Below, piece by piece: positions 37,142 through 45,659 of a stretch of 64,000 nucleotides of DNA (within the stretch, counting starts at the first letter, position 1; every line of letters starts with the position of its first letter). The DNA comes from Muriicola marianensis. Its GTDB lineage: Bacteria; Bacteroidota; Bacteroidia; Flavobacteriales; Flavobacteriaceae. Both the position numbers and the translations under genes were made by a program. The notes beneath the pieces are model-generated. The model had not been told where the DNA came from. It saw nothing but the letters and a program-made list of their open reading frames with translations, and searched no databases. The stretch is from NCBI RefSeq assembly GCF_014638095.1, contig NZ_BMFH01000001.1, forward strand, positions 2,179,227-2,243,226. Direction: 5' to 3'.

Positions 37142-38506
37142 CTAATTTTTGGGAATTATCGAATTAAAAGTTCGAAGTTTAAACAATTCGTAGATGAGAA
37201 AGCCGTATACCGACAAATATTCAACGATGAGGAAACCCATCGATTCCTCCACCACAGGATCAGTACGGTAGGCTGAATAGCTGAGGACTAGGGCTGCAGA
37301 CCAGACAAGAGGGAACCTGAAATCTGTAAAAAGGCATAAAACTACCAGGGAAATGATATACCAGGGATGTACGGTTGGGGTGAGCAGGAAATAGACTGTC
37401 AGGGCAAGGAGCATGGACAAAATGAGTCCACCCGAAGTCTTATTCCTTTTCATAAACGAGAGTATGCTGACCCACAGAATCACCAGGAAAGGAAATATCC
37501 TGCCGTAGATCTTTATCATCTCCCATGATTTTATATCGATTCTGTTACCCAGATCCTTCAGAACGTTATATATACTGGCATTGAATTCGAAATTTGAGAA
37601 CCACAGAGATAGGGTGGCAGTGTAATTTTCTGAGAATTGCGGATGGAGAAAAGGTAAAGCCGTGATTGCGACCCCCACGAGCACAATCGCGTTAAATAAT
37701 CCTCCTCTTACGATCCCAAATGTTTTGAAGAAGAGTGGCAGAAACATCAGGGGGATGAGCTTGACAGAAATTGACAGTGACAGTACCAAGGCCGCAGGGA
37801 TCCACCTCCCGGAGTGGATCAGGTAGACCGCGTAGAGCAGGAAGAAAAGCATCAATCCCTCGAAGTGTACATTGCCTACCAGTTCAATGATCACTAGCGG
37901 ATTGAGAAAATACCAGAAGATCAGATGAGGGGATCTATTGAGGAGTTTTAGCAACTTCCTGCCGAAATAAAAGATCCCAAGGTCTGCAAGCAGGAGCACA
38001 GTTCGCATGACCAGGAGTGAACTCATGACCTTGCCACCTCCCAGCCAGACGCTGACCCCGTATAGCAATTGGCTCAGAGGAGGGTAATTGCTGAAATGGG
38101 AGGCGCTCAGGGGCCCCATTCCATTCAGGAGGTAATCACTTAATGGGACAAGGGAAATCGGTTCTTCCAACAATCCGGCGGGAGTGAAGAGGTATGGGTT
38201 TTGTCCGGCAACCACCAGGTGTCCGTCCCAAAGGAATCTGTAAAAGTCCTGGGAGAGATTAGGGATAGAAAAGAAAAGGACCAGTCGGAAGATCAGCCCG
38301 AGGGCCAACAGTAACCTGAAATTCCATTTCTCAAACTGTATCAGTTTGTAGCATAGGAAGAACAGCAGTCCATACAGGATAAAGAGCTTAGTGAACTCCG
38401 AACGTTCCAGGTGATAGCCAAATGCATAATAGAGCAATCCGCAAAGAAGGGAGAGCAGGAGGGAGACCTTGTGGAGTTTCCAGTACCTCAGCAGGGCATT
38501 CGACAT
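37142..38506 (-). CDS. Polytopic membrane glycosyltransferase, mannosyltransferase/GT87-like
   Basis: A 454-residue inner-membrane protein with about ten or more hydrophobic helices. Its first periplasmic loop has the polyprenol-phosphate-dependent glycosyltransferase pattern (NLSQDFYRFLWDGHLVVAGQNPYLF), with the acidic QDFYRFLWDG motif. GNVHFEGLMLFFLLYAVYL and SVKLIPLMFLPLFF are also typical of this group. It probably transfers a sugar from a lipid-phosphate donor to an envelope glycan; donor and acceptor are unknown. ATG at 38506 is chosen because an upstream TTG would lie in the terminator of the preceding gene. It belongs with the two GT2 genes upstream. Confidence 0.78.
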   Translation of the reverse strand: MSNALLRYWKLHKVSLLLSLLCGLLYYAFGYHLERSEFTKLFILYGLLFFLCYKLIQFEKWNFRLLLALGLIFRLVLFFSIPNLSQDFYRFLWDGHLVVAGQNPYLFTPAGLLEEPISLVPLSDYLLNGMGPLSASHFSNYPPLSQLLYGVSVWLGGGKVMSSLLVMRTVLLLADLGIFYFGRKLLKLLNRSPHLIFWYFLNPLVIIELVGNVHFEGLMLFFLLYAVYLIHSGRWIPAALVLSLSISVKLIPLMFLPLFFKTFGIVRGGLFNAIVLVGVAITALPFLHPQFSENYTATLSLWFSNFEFNASIYNVLKDLGNRIDIKSWEMIKIYGRIFPFLVILWVSILSFMKRNKTSGGLILSMLLALTVYFLLTPTVHPWYIISLVVLCLFTDFRFPLVWSAALVLSYSAYRTDPVVEESMGFLIVEYLSVYGFLIYELFKLRTFNSIIPKN

Positions 38507-38560
38507 CCTTTTAAGGGGTAGAGGGTTTCTGCAAATAACAGAAAAAAAGAGGAATCCCTG

Positions 38561-38597
38561 AAAAAACAAAGAGCCTCCGAATCATCCGGAGGCTCTT
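38561..38597 (-). terminator. Rho-independent terminator after the processive GT2 gene
   Basis: GAGCCTCCG (38571-38579) pairs with CGGAGGCTC (38587-38595) around a 7-base loop. On the minus strand the hairpin is followed by TTTGTTTTTT (38570-38561). It separates the GT2 gene from the membrane glycosyltransferase downstream. Confidence 0.85.
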
Positions 38598-38638
38598 CAT
38601 CATTTATTAATGGAAGGCTAATTGTATCGTGTGATATT

Positions 38639-40123
38639 CTATGCTTTTGCCGTTAGGGAATTAAAGAATACAAACCCAAATCCGAGGAACAACATAAAAT
38701 GGAATGGAAACAGACCAAAATCATTAAGAGGGATGGCGCTGTACATTCCAAACAGGAAGTAAACCATCAGCGCAAACTCCAGGATCATGTTTGGCGACAG
38801 TTTGCGGGCCAGGTATTTGTTGCCCTTCCAGCTATCCGTCAGGCTGTTGATATTGAACTTAGGAGTCCTTACAAATTCACTCCTTTTACCCATATGGCCT
38901 TCGAGCACTGCCACCGTGTTGTGAAGGGAGAAGCCTAGGGCCACTGAGAAAAAGGTAAAGAACAACTTGATATAGTCGATGAAATTATCAAAACTGCTAC
39001 CCTGAATACTCTTATACGTAAACCAGTAGCAAATAAACAGGATGATGGTCGACACTATGAAAAAGCTGGTCACTTCGAATACCCATCCCAGGTGTCCGTA
39101 TGTATTCTTGATGTACAGCATAGGGATACTCAGGATAGCTACCAGGAACACAAAGAGGAACATGGAGCTGTTGAGCAGGTGCATCACCCCGTGGAATTTG
39201 GTCTTAAAAGGTATGTTCTTGGCCGTGATGACGTTCATGACGGTCTTCCTGAAGTTCTCCGCACCCCCTTTGTTCCAGCGGAATTGCTGTGATCTTGCGG
39301 CACTGATCACCACGGGAAGTTCTGCAGGGGTCTCCACATCTTCCAAGTATTTGAATTTCCAGTTCTTAAGCTGCGCCCTGTAGCTGAGGTCGAGATCTTC
39401 GGTAAGGGTATCCCCTTCCCAGTTCCCGGCGTCCAGAATACATTCTTTCCTCCAGATACCTGCGGTACCATTAAAGTTGATAAAGTGTCCTTTGGCATTC
39501 CGACCAACCTGTTCTAGGGTAAAGTGGGCATCCAGGGCAAAGGCCTGAATACGGGTCAGAATGGAGTAATCACGGTTGATATGGCCCCAACGCGTCTGTA
39601 CCACGCCTATCTCTTCATCCTTGAAGTAGATAACCGTTTTCTTCAGCCAATCAGGATCCGGCAGGAAGTCGGCATCAAAGATGGCGATAAAATCTCCCTT
39701 CGCGATCTTCAGGCCCTCTTTCAGGGCTCCGGCCTTGAAACCTTGTCGGTTCTCCCTGCGGATGTGCTTGATGTCGAGTCCGCTCTCCTGCAGTTCGGCA
39801 ACGCGTTTGGCCGTCTGTTGTACAGAATTGTCTGTAGAATCATCCAATACCTGAATTTCAAGCTTACTCTTGGGATAAGCGATCTTTGAAATATTGTCAA
39901 GGAGGCGTTCTACTACATATTCCTCATTGTAGATCGGCAACTGTATGGTCACCGATGGGATCTCTTTGGGATCCATGAGGTTGAATTTCGGTGCCTCGTT
40001 CTGTGTTCTCTTGAACCCGAGGTAGTTCAGCAACAGGTTTAGTTGTGCCAGGCTGTAGAAAAAGATCAGTACCAGCGCCAGGCTGTAAATCCCGATAATG
40101 ATGTAAGAAATTGTTAAACCCAT
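38639..40123 (-). CDS. Family 2 processive glycosyltransferase (cellulose-synthase/glucomannan-like)
   Basis: A 494-residue GT2 membrane enzyme. One N-terminal helix is followed by a cytosolic GT-A domain with IQLPIYNEEYVVERLL, VLDDSTDN, FDADFLPDPDW (the DxD metal site), TEDLDLSYRAQ (acceptor-side acid) and QQFRWNKGG (the QxxRW motif of processive enzymes). About five C-terminal helices could form an export channel. The product could be a beta-linked polymer or a glycolipid; the sequence does not decide. It is two bases downstream of another GT2 gene and ends at a strong terminator. Confidence 0.88.
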   Translation of the reverse strand: MGLTISYIIIGIYSLALVLIFFYSLAQLNLLLNYLGFKRTQNEAPKFNLMDPKEIPSVTIQLPIYNEEYVVERLLDNISKIAYPKSKLEIQVLDDSTDNSVQQTAKRVAELQESGLDIKHIRRENRQGFKAGALKEGLKIAKGDFIAIFDADFLPDPDWLKKTVIYFKDEEIGVVQTRWGHINRDYSILTRIQAFALDAHFTLEQVGRNAKGHFINFNGTAGIWRKECILDAGNWEGDTLTEDLDLSYRAQLKNWKFKYLEDVETPAELPVVISAARSQQFRWNKGGAENFRKTVMNVITAKNIPFKTKFHGVMHLLNSSMFLFVFLVAILSIPMLYIKNTYGHLGWVFEVTSFFIVSTIILFICYWFTYKSIQGSSFDNFIDYIKLFFTFFSVALGFSLHNTVAVLEGHMGKRSEFVRTPKFNINSLTDSWKGNKYLARKLSPNMILEFALMVYFLFGMYSAIPLNDFGLFPFHFMLFLGFGFVFFNSLTAKA

Positions 40124-40124
40124 T

Positions 40125-40814
40125 TTACTTTATGCTGTATTTAAATATCCAACCCAGGATTTTTATGCCGGCAAATATAGTACCTTTTATGGTACCAGAC
40201 ACTTTTGAAATGCCAATTCTTTTTTTGTAACGCACTGGTACTTCGGTATATGCTATTTTTTTCTTCAACACCTTCAACTGCATTTCCACCGTCCAGCCGT
40301 AAGTCTTGTCCTCCATATTCAGGTCCATCAATGTCTCATATCTGATCGCCCTGAAAGGTCCAAGATCCGTGAATTTAGATCCGTATATCATCCTCATTAA
40401 GAACGTGGCCAAACCGTTGCCAAACCTTTGCTGTGGGGTCATAGCGCCCTTTTCGCGCAAAGCACTGGTCCTGGCTCCGACAACAAAATCCACTTCTCCG
40501 TCCAGGATCGGTTTTATCACCTTGTGGAGGTCCTCCGGATAGTCCGAATAATCTCCGTCCATAAATACGACAATCGAGGGGGTTTTGGATTTGCCGGACA
40601 CATAATTAATTCCTTTGAGGCAGGCATACCCATATCCCATATTTTCCTCTAAGAGCACAGTAGCCCCGGCTTTCCCGGCAACAGCAGCCGTATCGTCTGT
40701 AGAATTATTGTTTACCACAATGATCTCCTCCACCAGAGAAGGGACCTCTGCGATCACCCGACCTATGGATTTTCCTTCGTTATATGCGGGGATGATGACG
40801 ACGATCTCTTTCAT
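40125..40814 (-). CDS. Family 2 glycosyltransferase, polyprenyl-phosphate sugar synthase type
   Basis: A 229-residue soluble or membrane-associated GT2 related to dolichyl-phosphate mannose synthase. It has VVIIPAYNEGKSIGRVI, VVNNNSTDDT, and FMDGDYSDYPEDL for nucleotide-sugar and metal binding. ATG at 40814 gives the standard family start; a longer reading to 40856 is unlikely. It could supply the lipid-linked sugar for the membrane glycosyltransferase at 37142-38506; this pairing is inferred. Confidence 0.88.
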   Translation of the reverse strand: MKEIVVIIPAYNEGKSIGRVIAEVPSLVEEIIVVNNNSTDDTAAVAGKAGATVLLEENMGYGYACLKGINYVSGKSKTPSIVVFMDGDYSDYPEDLHKVIKPILDGEVDFVVGARTSALREKGAMTPQQRFGNGLATFLMRMIYGSKFTDLGPFRAIRYETLMDLNMEDKTYGWTVEMQLKVLKKKIAYTEVPVRYKKRIGISKVSGTIKGTIFAGIKILGWIFKYSIK

Positions 40815-40872
40815 GGACAGGATATGACAGAAGTACTGGGATGTTCGGGATGGCAAAAATAGGATAACGCTT

Positions 40873-42453
40873 TCATTTCCTGTTCACCAGTTCCATCAAA
40901 TTCACATCATTGCCCAAGAGGACCTCTGTGGGATTGATTCTCCCTTTCTCCGGTCCGTTCTCCAGTTTCAGGACTCCCCTGGGGCAGACTGCGGCGCAGA
41001 TACCGCATCCCACACAGCTGGCTCGGATGATATTCTCCCCTTTTTGGGCATAGGCACGCACATCGATCCCCTGCTCACAATAAGTAGAGCAATTGCCACA
41101 GGAGATGCACTGCCCGCCATTGGTGGTGATCCGGAACCTCGATTTAAAGCGCTGAACAATGCCCAGATAAGCTGCCAGGGGACAGCCAAACCGGCACCAT
41201 ACACGGTTCCCGAAGATGGGATAGAATCCCGTGCCCACGACCCCGGCGAAGATAGCCCCAATAAAGAGGCTGTAAGCGTTTTGCACCCCCGAGGTCTTGA
41301 TGCCGAGTACGGTCCCGGTCTCCGAAAAGAAGCTGTAAAGCGTTATCAGGGTCATGCCCACGGCAAAGACCAGTACCCCGTGAACCAGCCACCGTTCTAT
41401 CCTCCAGGATAGCAGTGTCTTACTGGAGTGCTGTCTGTAGGGATCACCCAGGGTCTCCGCGAGTCCGCCACATCCACAAACCCAGGAGCAGTACCAGCGT
41501 TTCCCAAAAAAGTAGACCATTACGGGTACGATCACCAAAGTAAGGGCGATGCCCCAGACCAGGATAAAGATCCCGATGCCCCCGCTGTTGATCAGGGAGC
41601 GCAGGTTCCACTGGAAGAAGAAGTCGTAATCAAGAGGGAAAGCATTTTTAAAATCGTAGTAGGGCATTTGCAACCGCACCATGATCTCTGGGATCAGGAA
41701 GGCAAAGACGATCTGGAAAAAGAGCACGGAGGTGGTCCGGATCATCTGGTAACGGTTATGCCGGTATTTGATGTACATCCGAACGCCCATCACCACCATA
41801 ACGGTACAATACATAAAGCCGTAGACAAACCAGTGGCCGGCCTGGTTACCGCTCAATCTCTCGCTGATGGGGTCCATGAGGTAGGTCCAGTTAACGGCGT
41901 ATTGAGGTCTGAAGTAAAGGATGAGGTAGAAGGCGATCAGGTAGAAGAAGACCCCCCAGGCGATCCATCCCCTGTTGGTGGCATTCTGGTGGTAAATCCC
42001 ATTGTTCTTGATTCCTTTTGCACCCAGCAGAATTACATTGGGCAGGATGAACATCAATGCTCCGAGGATCCCAAGGCCAAAGGTGGCCCACCACATTAGC
42101 CCTTTCTTTTCCGCAATAAAACCTATTCCTGCCTGCTTTCCGATCTCCGCGGCCATATCCGTGGCTTTGGTGTAGATCACCTTGTCGTATTCCCTGTTTT
42201 TGCGATGGGTGGCGTTTGCTTCCTCCAGGTTTTTTTCGATCACCGGGGAGAGTTCCATCATCCCCTCAAAGGTCCTGTCTGCTACATCCTCTTGCAGGGC
42301 CGCAGCGAACAATTCACTTTTAATCCTCTTCTGCTCGACCCATTGATCGATCTCGGACGAAGACATGGAATAGGTTCCCAGGAAGGGGAGGGTTGAAAAG
42401 ATCGTCAATCCAAGCAGGAAGATGATAAGGCCGATGTGTTTGATGGTTCTCAT
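40873..42453 (-). CDS. Polyferredoxin-type membrane protein (NapH-like 4Fe-4S protein)
   Basis: A 526-residue protein with a long N-terminal periplasmic section after helix 1 and about six further helices. It has NapH/NosR-like cysteine motifs CSWVCGCGG and CRFGCPL in the membrane part, and two C-terminal 4Fe-4S ferredoxin clusters, CISCGNCSTYCEQG and CVGCGICAAVCPRG. It should move electrons across or along the inner membrane. It is 6 bases downstream of an FAD/NAD(P) oxidoreductase gene, a likely electron partner. The electron acceptor is unknown. Confidence 0.87.
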   Translation of the reverse strand: MRTIKHIGLIIFLLGLTIFSTLPFLGTYSMSSSEIDQWVEQKRIKSELFAAALQEDVADRTFEGMMELSPVIEKNLEEANATHRKNREYDKVIYTKATDMAAEIGKQAGIGFIAEKKGLMWWATFGLGILGALMFILPNVILLGAKGIKNNGIYHQNATNRGWIAWGVFFYLIAFYLILYFRPQYAVNWTYLMDPISERLSGNQAGHWFVYGFMYCTVMVVMGVRMYIKYRHNRYQMIRTTSVLFFQIVFAFLIPEIMVRLQMPYYDFKNAFPLDYDFFFQWNLRSLINSGGIGIFILVWGIALTLVIVPVMVYFFGKRWYCSWVCGCGGLAETLGDPYRQHSSKTLLSWRIERWLVHGVLVFAVGMTLITLYSFFSETGTVLGIKTSGVQNAYSLFIGAIFAGVVGTGFYPIFGNRVWCRFGCPLAAYLGIVQRFKSRFRITTNGGQCISCGNCSTYCEQGIDVRAYAQKGENIIRASCVGCGICAAVCPRGVLKLENGPEKGRINPTEVLLGNDVNLMELVNRK

Positions 42454-42459
42454 ATGTCC

Positions 42460-43818
42460 TTAGCTTCCCGTGTAATTCAAAATTCGCCTCCAGCTCTTCT
42501 TCTGCGGTCTGATCTGCGTATTGAATGAGGCATTATAGGCAGATACGATCTGATCTTCGTACGTTCTGTAAAATTCCGGATCGAAATTGGCGTCCCTGAG
42601 GTGTTCCATCACGTGGTCGATGGACTTGCCTTCTGTCAGCCAGCGATCCACGACTTCGTGTCTCATCCTGATCCCGAAGGTGTTGATCCCCAGAAATTTT
42701 CTGTCATCAGTATGAAAGGCGGCGGTGATGCAGATCTTCTCCTGCGGATGGCGCCAGTGGAAATGCCCTTCCTCCTTTGGTCGCGATCCTTCACCCCTTA
42801 CCCATCCGTAGGTCTGGTATTCGATATCGAAGAATTTAGCCGAATTGAACCAGTGACCGGGGTTGTATTTCCGCCGATTTCCGCACAGGGTGTGGGCAAC
42901 GGTTTCGCCCATCATCCGCCCGGTGTACCAGACGGCCTCCACTGTCCTCCTTTGCCCAATCGCCTCCTCCTGTTCGGCGCAATCCCCGATGGCATACACA
43001 TCCGGGATGTTGGTTTCCAGGTACCGATTCACCAGCACCCCTTTGTTAAGTGCTATACCGGAATTTTTTAAAAAATCCACATTCGGGCTTACCCCGGCAG
43101 TGAGGCCGACCAGGTTGCAGGGGATGGTGTCACCCTTATCAGTGACCACGGCTCTGGCCCTGCCGTTATCATCTGCGAGGATCTCTACCAGATTCGTGCT
43201 CAGGCGGAGGTCGACATGATGTTCCAGGATATGCTCGTTGATCATCTGTGATTCTCCCTCAGGCAAAACATTGTTCCAGAAACTGCTCTCCCTTACCAGG
43301 AAGGTCACCGGGATATCCCGGCTCCTCAGCATCTCGGCAAGTTCAATACCGATGAGTCCGCCCCCGACGATCACAGCCCTGGTACAGGTCTCCTTGTCCG
43401 GCGCATCTCTCTCGAGCTGCTCGAGTTCCTGTTTGGAATAAAGGCCTTGTACCCCTTTGAGGTCCTGACCCGGCCACCCAAACCTGTTCGGCCTTGAACC
43501 TGTGGCGATGATGAGCTTGTCATAGGAAACAGGCTGACCTGCCTTTAACAGAAGTTTCTTCTTTTGGTGGTCCACTTTTTCCACATGATCTTGTACTAGT
43601 TCGATCCTGTTCTTTTTCCAGAACCAGGGCTCGTAGGGCTGGGTATGTTCAAACTTCATATGTCCCATATAGACATACATCAATGCTGTACGGGAAAAGA
43701 AGAACTCACTTTCTGAAGAAATGACGATGATGTGCTTGTCGGACAATTTTCGGATATGCCTGGCGGCTGTGATCCCCGAAATACCGTTTCCAATGATAGC
43801 GATCGTCTCTTTGGGCAT
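42460..43818 (-). CDS. FAD-dependent NAD(P)H oxidoreductase (ferredoxin/nitrite-reductase-like)
   Basis: A 452-residue class-I pyridine-nucleotide-disulphide-family flavoprotein. It shows an FAD fold at AIIGNGISGITAARHI, LIIATGSRPNRFG, an NAD(P) fold at AVIVGGGLIGIELAEML, and VYAIGDCAEQ at the FAD end. No CxxC/CxxxxC redox disulphide is visible, so it probably reduces an iron-sulphur partner, and the downstream polyferredoxin is the obvious choice. The C-terminal 120 residues are an extra domain. A TATCTTTA box on the same strand lies about 30 bases upstream. Confidence 0.87.
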   Translation of the reverse strand: MPKETIAIIGNGISGITAARHIRKLSDKHIIVISSESEFFFSRTALMYVYMGHMKFEHTQPYEPWFWKKNRIELVQDHVEKVDHQKKKLLLKAGQPVSYDKLIIATGSRPNRFGWPGQDLKGVQGLYSKQELEQLERDAPDKETCTRAVIVGGGLIGIELAEMLRSRDIPVTFLVRESSFWNNVLPEGESQMINEHILEHHVDLRLSTNLVEILADDNGRARAVVTDKGDTIPCNLVGLTAGVSPNVDFLKNSGIALNKGVLVNRYLETNIPDVYAIGDCAEQEEAIGQRRTVEAVWYTGRMMGETVAHTLCGNRRKYNPGHWFNSAKFFDIEYQTYGWVRGEGSRPKEEGHFHWRHPQEKICITAAFHTDDRKFLGINTFGIRMRHEVVDRWLTEGKSIDHVMEHLRDANFDPEFYRTYEDQIVSAYNASFNTQIRPQKKSWRRILNYTGS

Positions 43819-43838
43819 GGTCAGGTTTTGATCTTGAG

Positions 43839-43853
43839 TCGGATTAAAGATAA
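43839..43853 (-). promoter_or_regulatory. -7-like promoter element of the FAD oxidoreductase/polyferredoxin operon
   Basis: On the minus strand it reads TTATCTTTAATCCGA, containing TATCTTTA. The same 15 bases occur before the BLUF gene (28063-28077). The implied leader is about 25 nt. Confidence 0.4.
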
Positions 43854-43895
43854 GAACTTAACAATCCCCGGGGTTAAATGGATTTTAAAAAATTG

Positions 43896-43903
43896 TAGCT
43901 TTG
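43896..43903 (+). promoter_or_regulatory. -7 promoter box (TAGCTTTG) of the GH113-like gene
   Basis: TAGCTTTG is an exact TAnnTTTG match 20 bases before the ATG at 43923. It is back-to-back with the element at 43839-43853. Confidence 0.5.
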
Positions 43904-43922
43904 AGAGAAACGTATTCCTCTG

Positions 43923-44942
43923 ATGAGACGGTTTTTTCTTGTTTTTATGGGCGTATTGCAGATGTCCTGCAGCAGCCAGTTCGTGGGCAAGATCAATGGG
44001 GTGAGCTTTGTTGCGTCGAGGGACAGGGCTACTGAGGCTCACATTGCACCCGTGAAGAAGATTCATGCGGGGCATGCTGCTGTAATGCCCTTTGGATTTA
44101 TTCGGGAGGTAAACTCCCCGGAGATCATTTTTGATACGGACCGTCAGTGGTTTGGGGAAACCAGAGTAGGGGCAAAACAATACATTGACCTCCTTCACGG
44201 CAATGGGATCAGGGTGATGCTAAAACCACAGATCTGGATCTGGAGGGGCGTCTTTACGGGAGAACTCCGGATGGAGTCTGAGGAAGATTGGGAGCGCCTC
44301 GAGGCGAGCTATGAGGATTTTATCCTGACCTATGCCTCACTTGCTGAGGAGACCGGGGTAGAGATTTTTTGCATAGGCACTGAACTGGAAGGGTTTGTCA
44401 GTGCGCGCCCCGATTACTGGAAGGCTTTGATCGGAATGATCCGGGAAACTTATTCCGGAAAACTGACCTACGCAGCCAACTGGGATGAATTCGGGCGTAC
44501 CCCTTTCTGGAATACACTGGATTATATTGGCATCGACGCCTATTTTCCTTTATCGGAAGCCCAGACCCCGTCGGTGGAAGAACTAAAGGAGGGATGGAAG
44601 CCATGGAAGGAAAAGATCGCATCTTTTTCAGAAACCGTCGATCGCCCCGTACTCTTTACCGAATTCGGTTACAGAAGCATGGATTACACGGCAAAAAAAC
44701 CCTGGCTTGTCAGCAGGGGTGAGGAAAAGGTAAACCTGGTTGGGCAGGCCAATGCCAAGAAGGCCCTCTTCGAATCATTTTGGGAGGAAGACTGGTTCGC
44801 GGGAGGATTTGTCTGGAAATGGTTCACCAACCACGAACGTTCGGGCGGACCTGATGACAACCGGTTCACTCCGCAGAACAAACCGGCTCAGGAGGTGATC
44901 AGTACTTTTTACAGAATCTACCGTCAGGCGAATGCTGAGTAG
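43923..44942 (+). CDS. GH113-like TIM-barrel glycoside hydrolase lipoprotein
   Basis: A 339-residue protein with a lipobox LQMSC (Cys16) and a TIM-barrel body. Family-113-type landmarks: GIRVMLKPQIWIWRG, IFCIGTELEGF (candidate acid/base Glu) and RPVLFTEFGYRS (candidate nucleophile Glu), with a C-terminal GFVWKWF and a Gly/Pro loop at HERSGGPDDNRFTPQNKPA. GH113 enzymes are mostly beta-mannanases; this protein belongs to a broader related group and its substrate is uncertain. It is convergent with the arsenosugar-type cluster and divergent from the FAD oxidoreductase. Confidence 0.82.
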   Translation: MRRFFLVFMGVLQMSCSSQFVGKINGVSFVASRDRATEAHIAPVKKIHAGHAAVMPFGFIREVNSPEIIFDTDRQWFGETRVGAKQYIDLLHGNGIRVMLKPQIWIWRGVFTGELRMESEEDWERLEASYEDFILTYASLAEETGVEIFCIGTELEGFVSARPDYWKALIGMIRETYSGKLTYAANWDEFGRTPFWNTLDYIGIDAYFPLSEAQTPSVEELKEGWKPWKEKIASFSETVDRPVLFTEFGYRSMDYTAKKPWLVSRGEEKVNLVGQANAKKALFESFWEEDWFAGGFVWKWFTNHERSGGPDDNRFTPQNKPAQEVISTFYRIYRQANAE

Positions 44943-44945
44943 TAC

Positions 44946-45659
44946 CTATCCTCCCTGCTTGATGTACTTATCGTAGTAAGCATACAGGGCATCAGGTCCT
45001 TTCCCGCGGAAATACAACCAATGGATGCATGCAAAATGATACTGTAGCTTGAATCTGCCATTCAATTTGTATTTTCTCGCCGAGGTTCGGAGTTCATAAG
45101 GCAACACTTTAAAATTGGCCCTTCTGTAAATTCTGCCTACAAATTCGTTGTCCTCGTATACCCGGTATCTCTCGTCAAAACCCCTGAGGGTGTCAAAGAG
45201 TTCACGGGAGATGAAAAGGGACTGGTCGCCCCCCCGGCAGATGGGAAAGTTAAAACGGGAAAACCAGGCAAAAAAGCGAAGAAAAAGACTGGGACTGTCG
45301 AACTGCAATCGAAAGCACCCGGCCTGAGTTTTATTTTCCAGGGCATCGAGTATCAACCCGTCATAGTCAGCCGGAGGCACACTGTCTGCGTGCAGAAAAT
45401 AAAGTATCTTCCCTTGGGCTACTCTGGCCCCGGCATTCAACTGGCGGGCCCTGCCTCTGGGAGCCGATAGAACCCGAACCCCAAATGATTCGGCCACTTC
45501 AACGGAATGATCAGAGCTGCCGCCGTCTACGACGATGATCTCGACATCCTCTCCACTGCCTGCCTCTTGCCTCAGATAGGGGATCAGCTTTTGGAGGTTC
45601 TCCTCTTCATTGAGAACCGGGATGATCACGCTTATTTCAGGGGAATCACTTTTTCTCAT
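44946..45659 (-). CDS. TIGR04283-type arsenosugar-associated glycosyltransferase
   Basis: A 237-residue GT2-fold glycosyltransferase: ISVIIPVLNEEENL, EIIVVDGGSSDHSVEVAESFGV, GRARQLNAGARVAQGKILYFLHADSVPP, and GGDQSLFISRELFDTLRGFDE. This pattern is that of the TIGR04283 family found in arsenosugar-type clusters. It is probably cytosolic and transfers or trims a sugar during arsenosugar synthesis; the exact reaction is not established. It overlaps the DUF547 gene by 14 bases and is the last gene of the cluster. Confidence 0.87.
   Translation of the reverse strand: MRKSDSPEISVIIPVLNEEENLQKLIPYLRQEAGSGEDVEIIVVDGGSSDHSVEVAESFGVRVLSAPRGRARQLNAGARVAQGKILYFLHADSVPPADYDGLILDALENKTQAGCFRLQFDSPSLFLRFFAWFSRFNFPICRGGDQSLFISRELFDTLRGFDERYRVYEDNEFVGRIYRRANFKVLPYELRTSARKYKLNGRFKLQYHFACIHWLYFRGKGPDALYAYYDKYIKQGG

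Noticed and set aside
41428-42099. Plus-strand open frame of 223 codons across the polyferredoxin gene
   Set aside because: Low-complexity, highly charged translation and full overlap with a gene that has conserved cysteine motifs.
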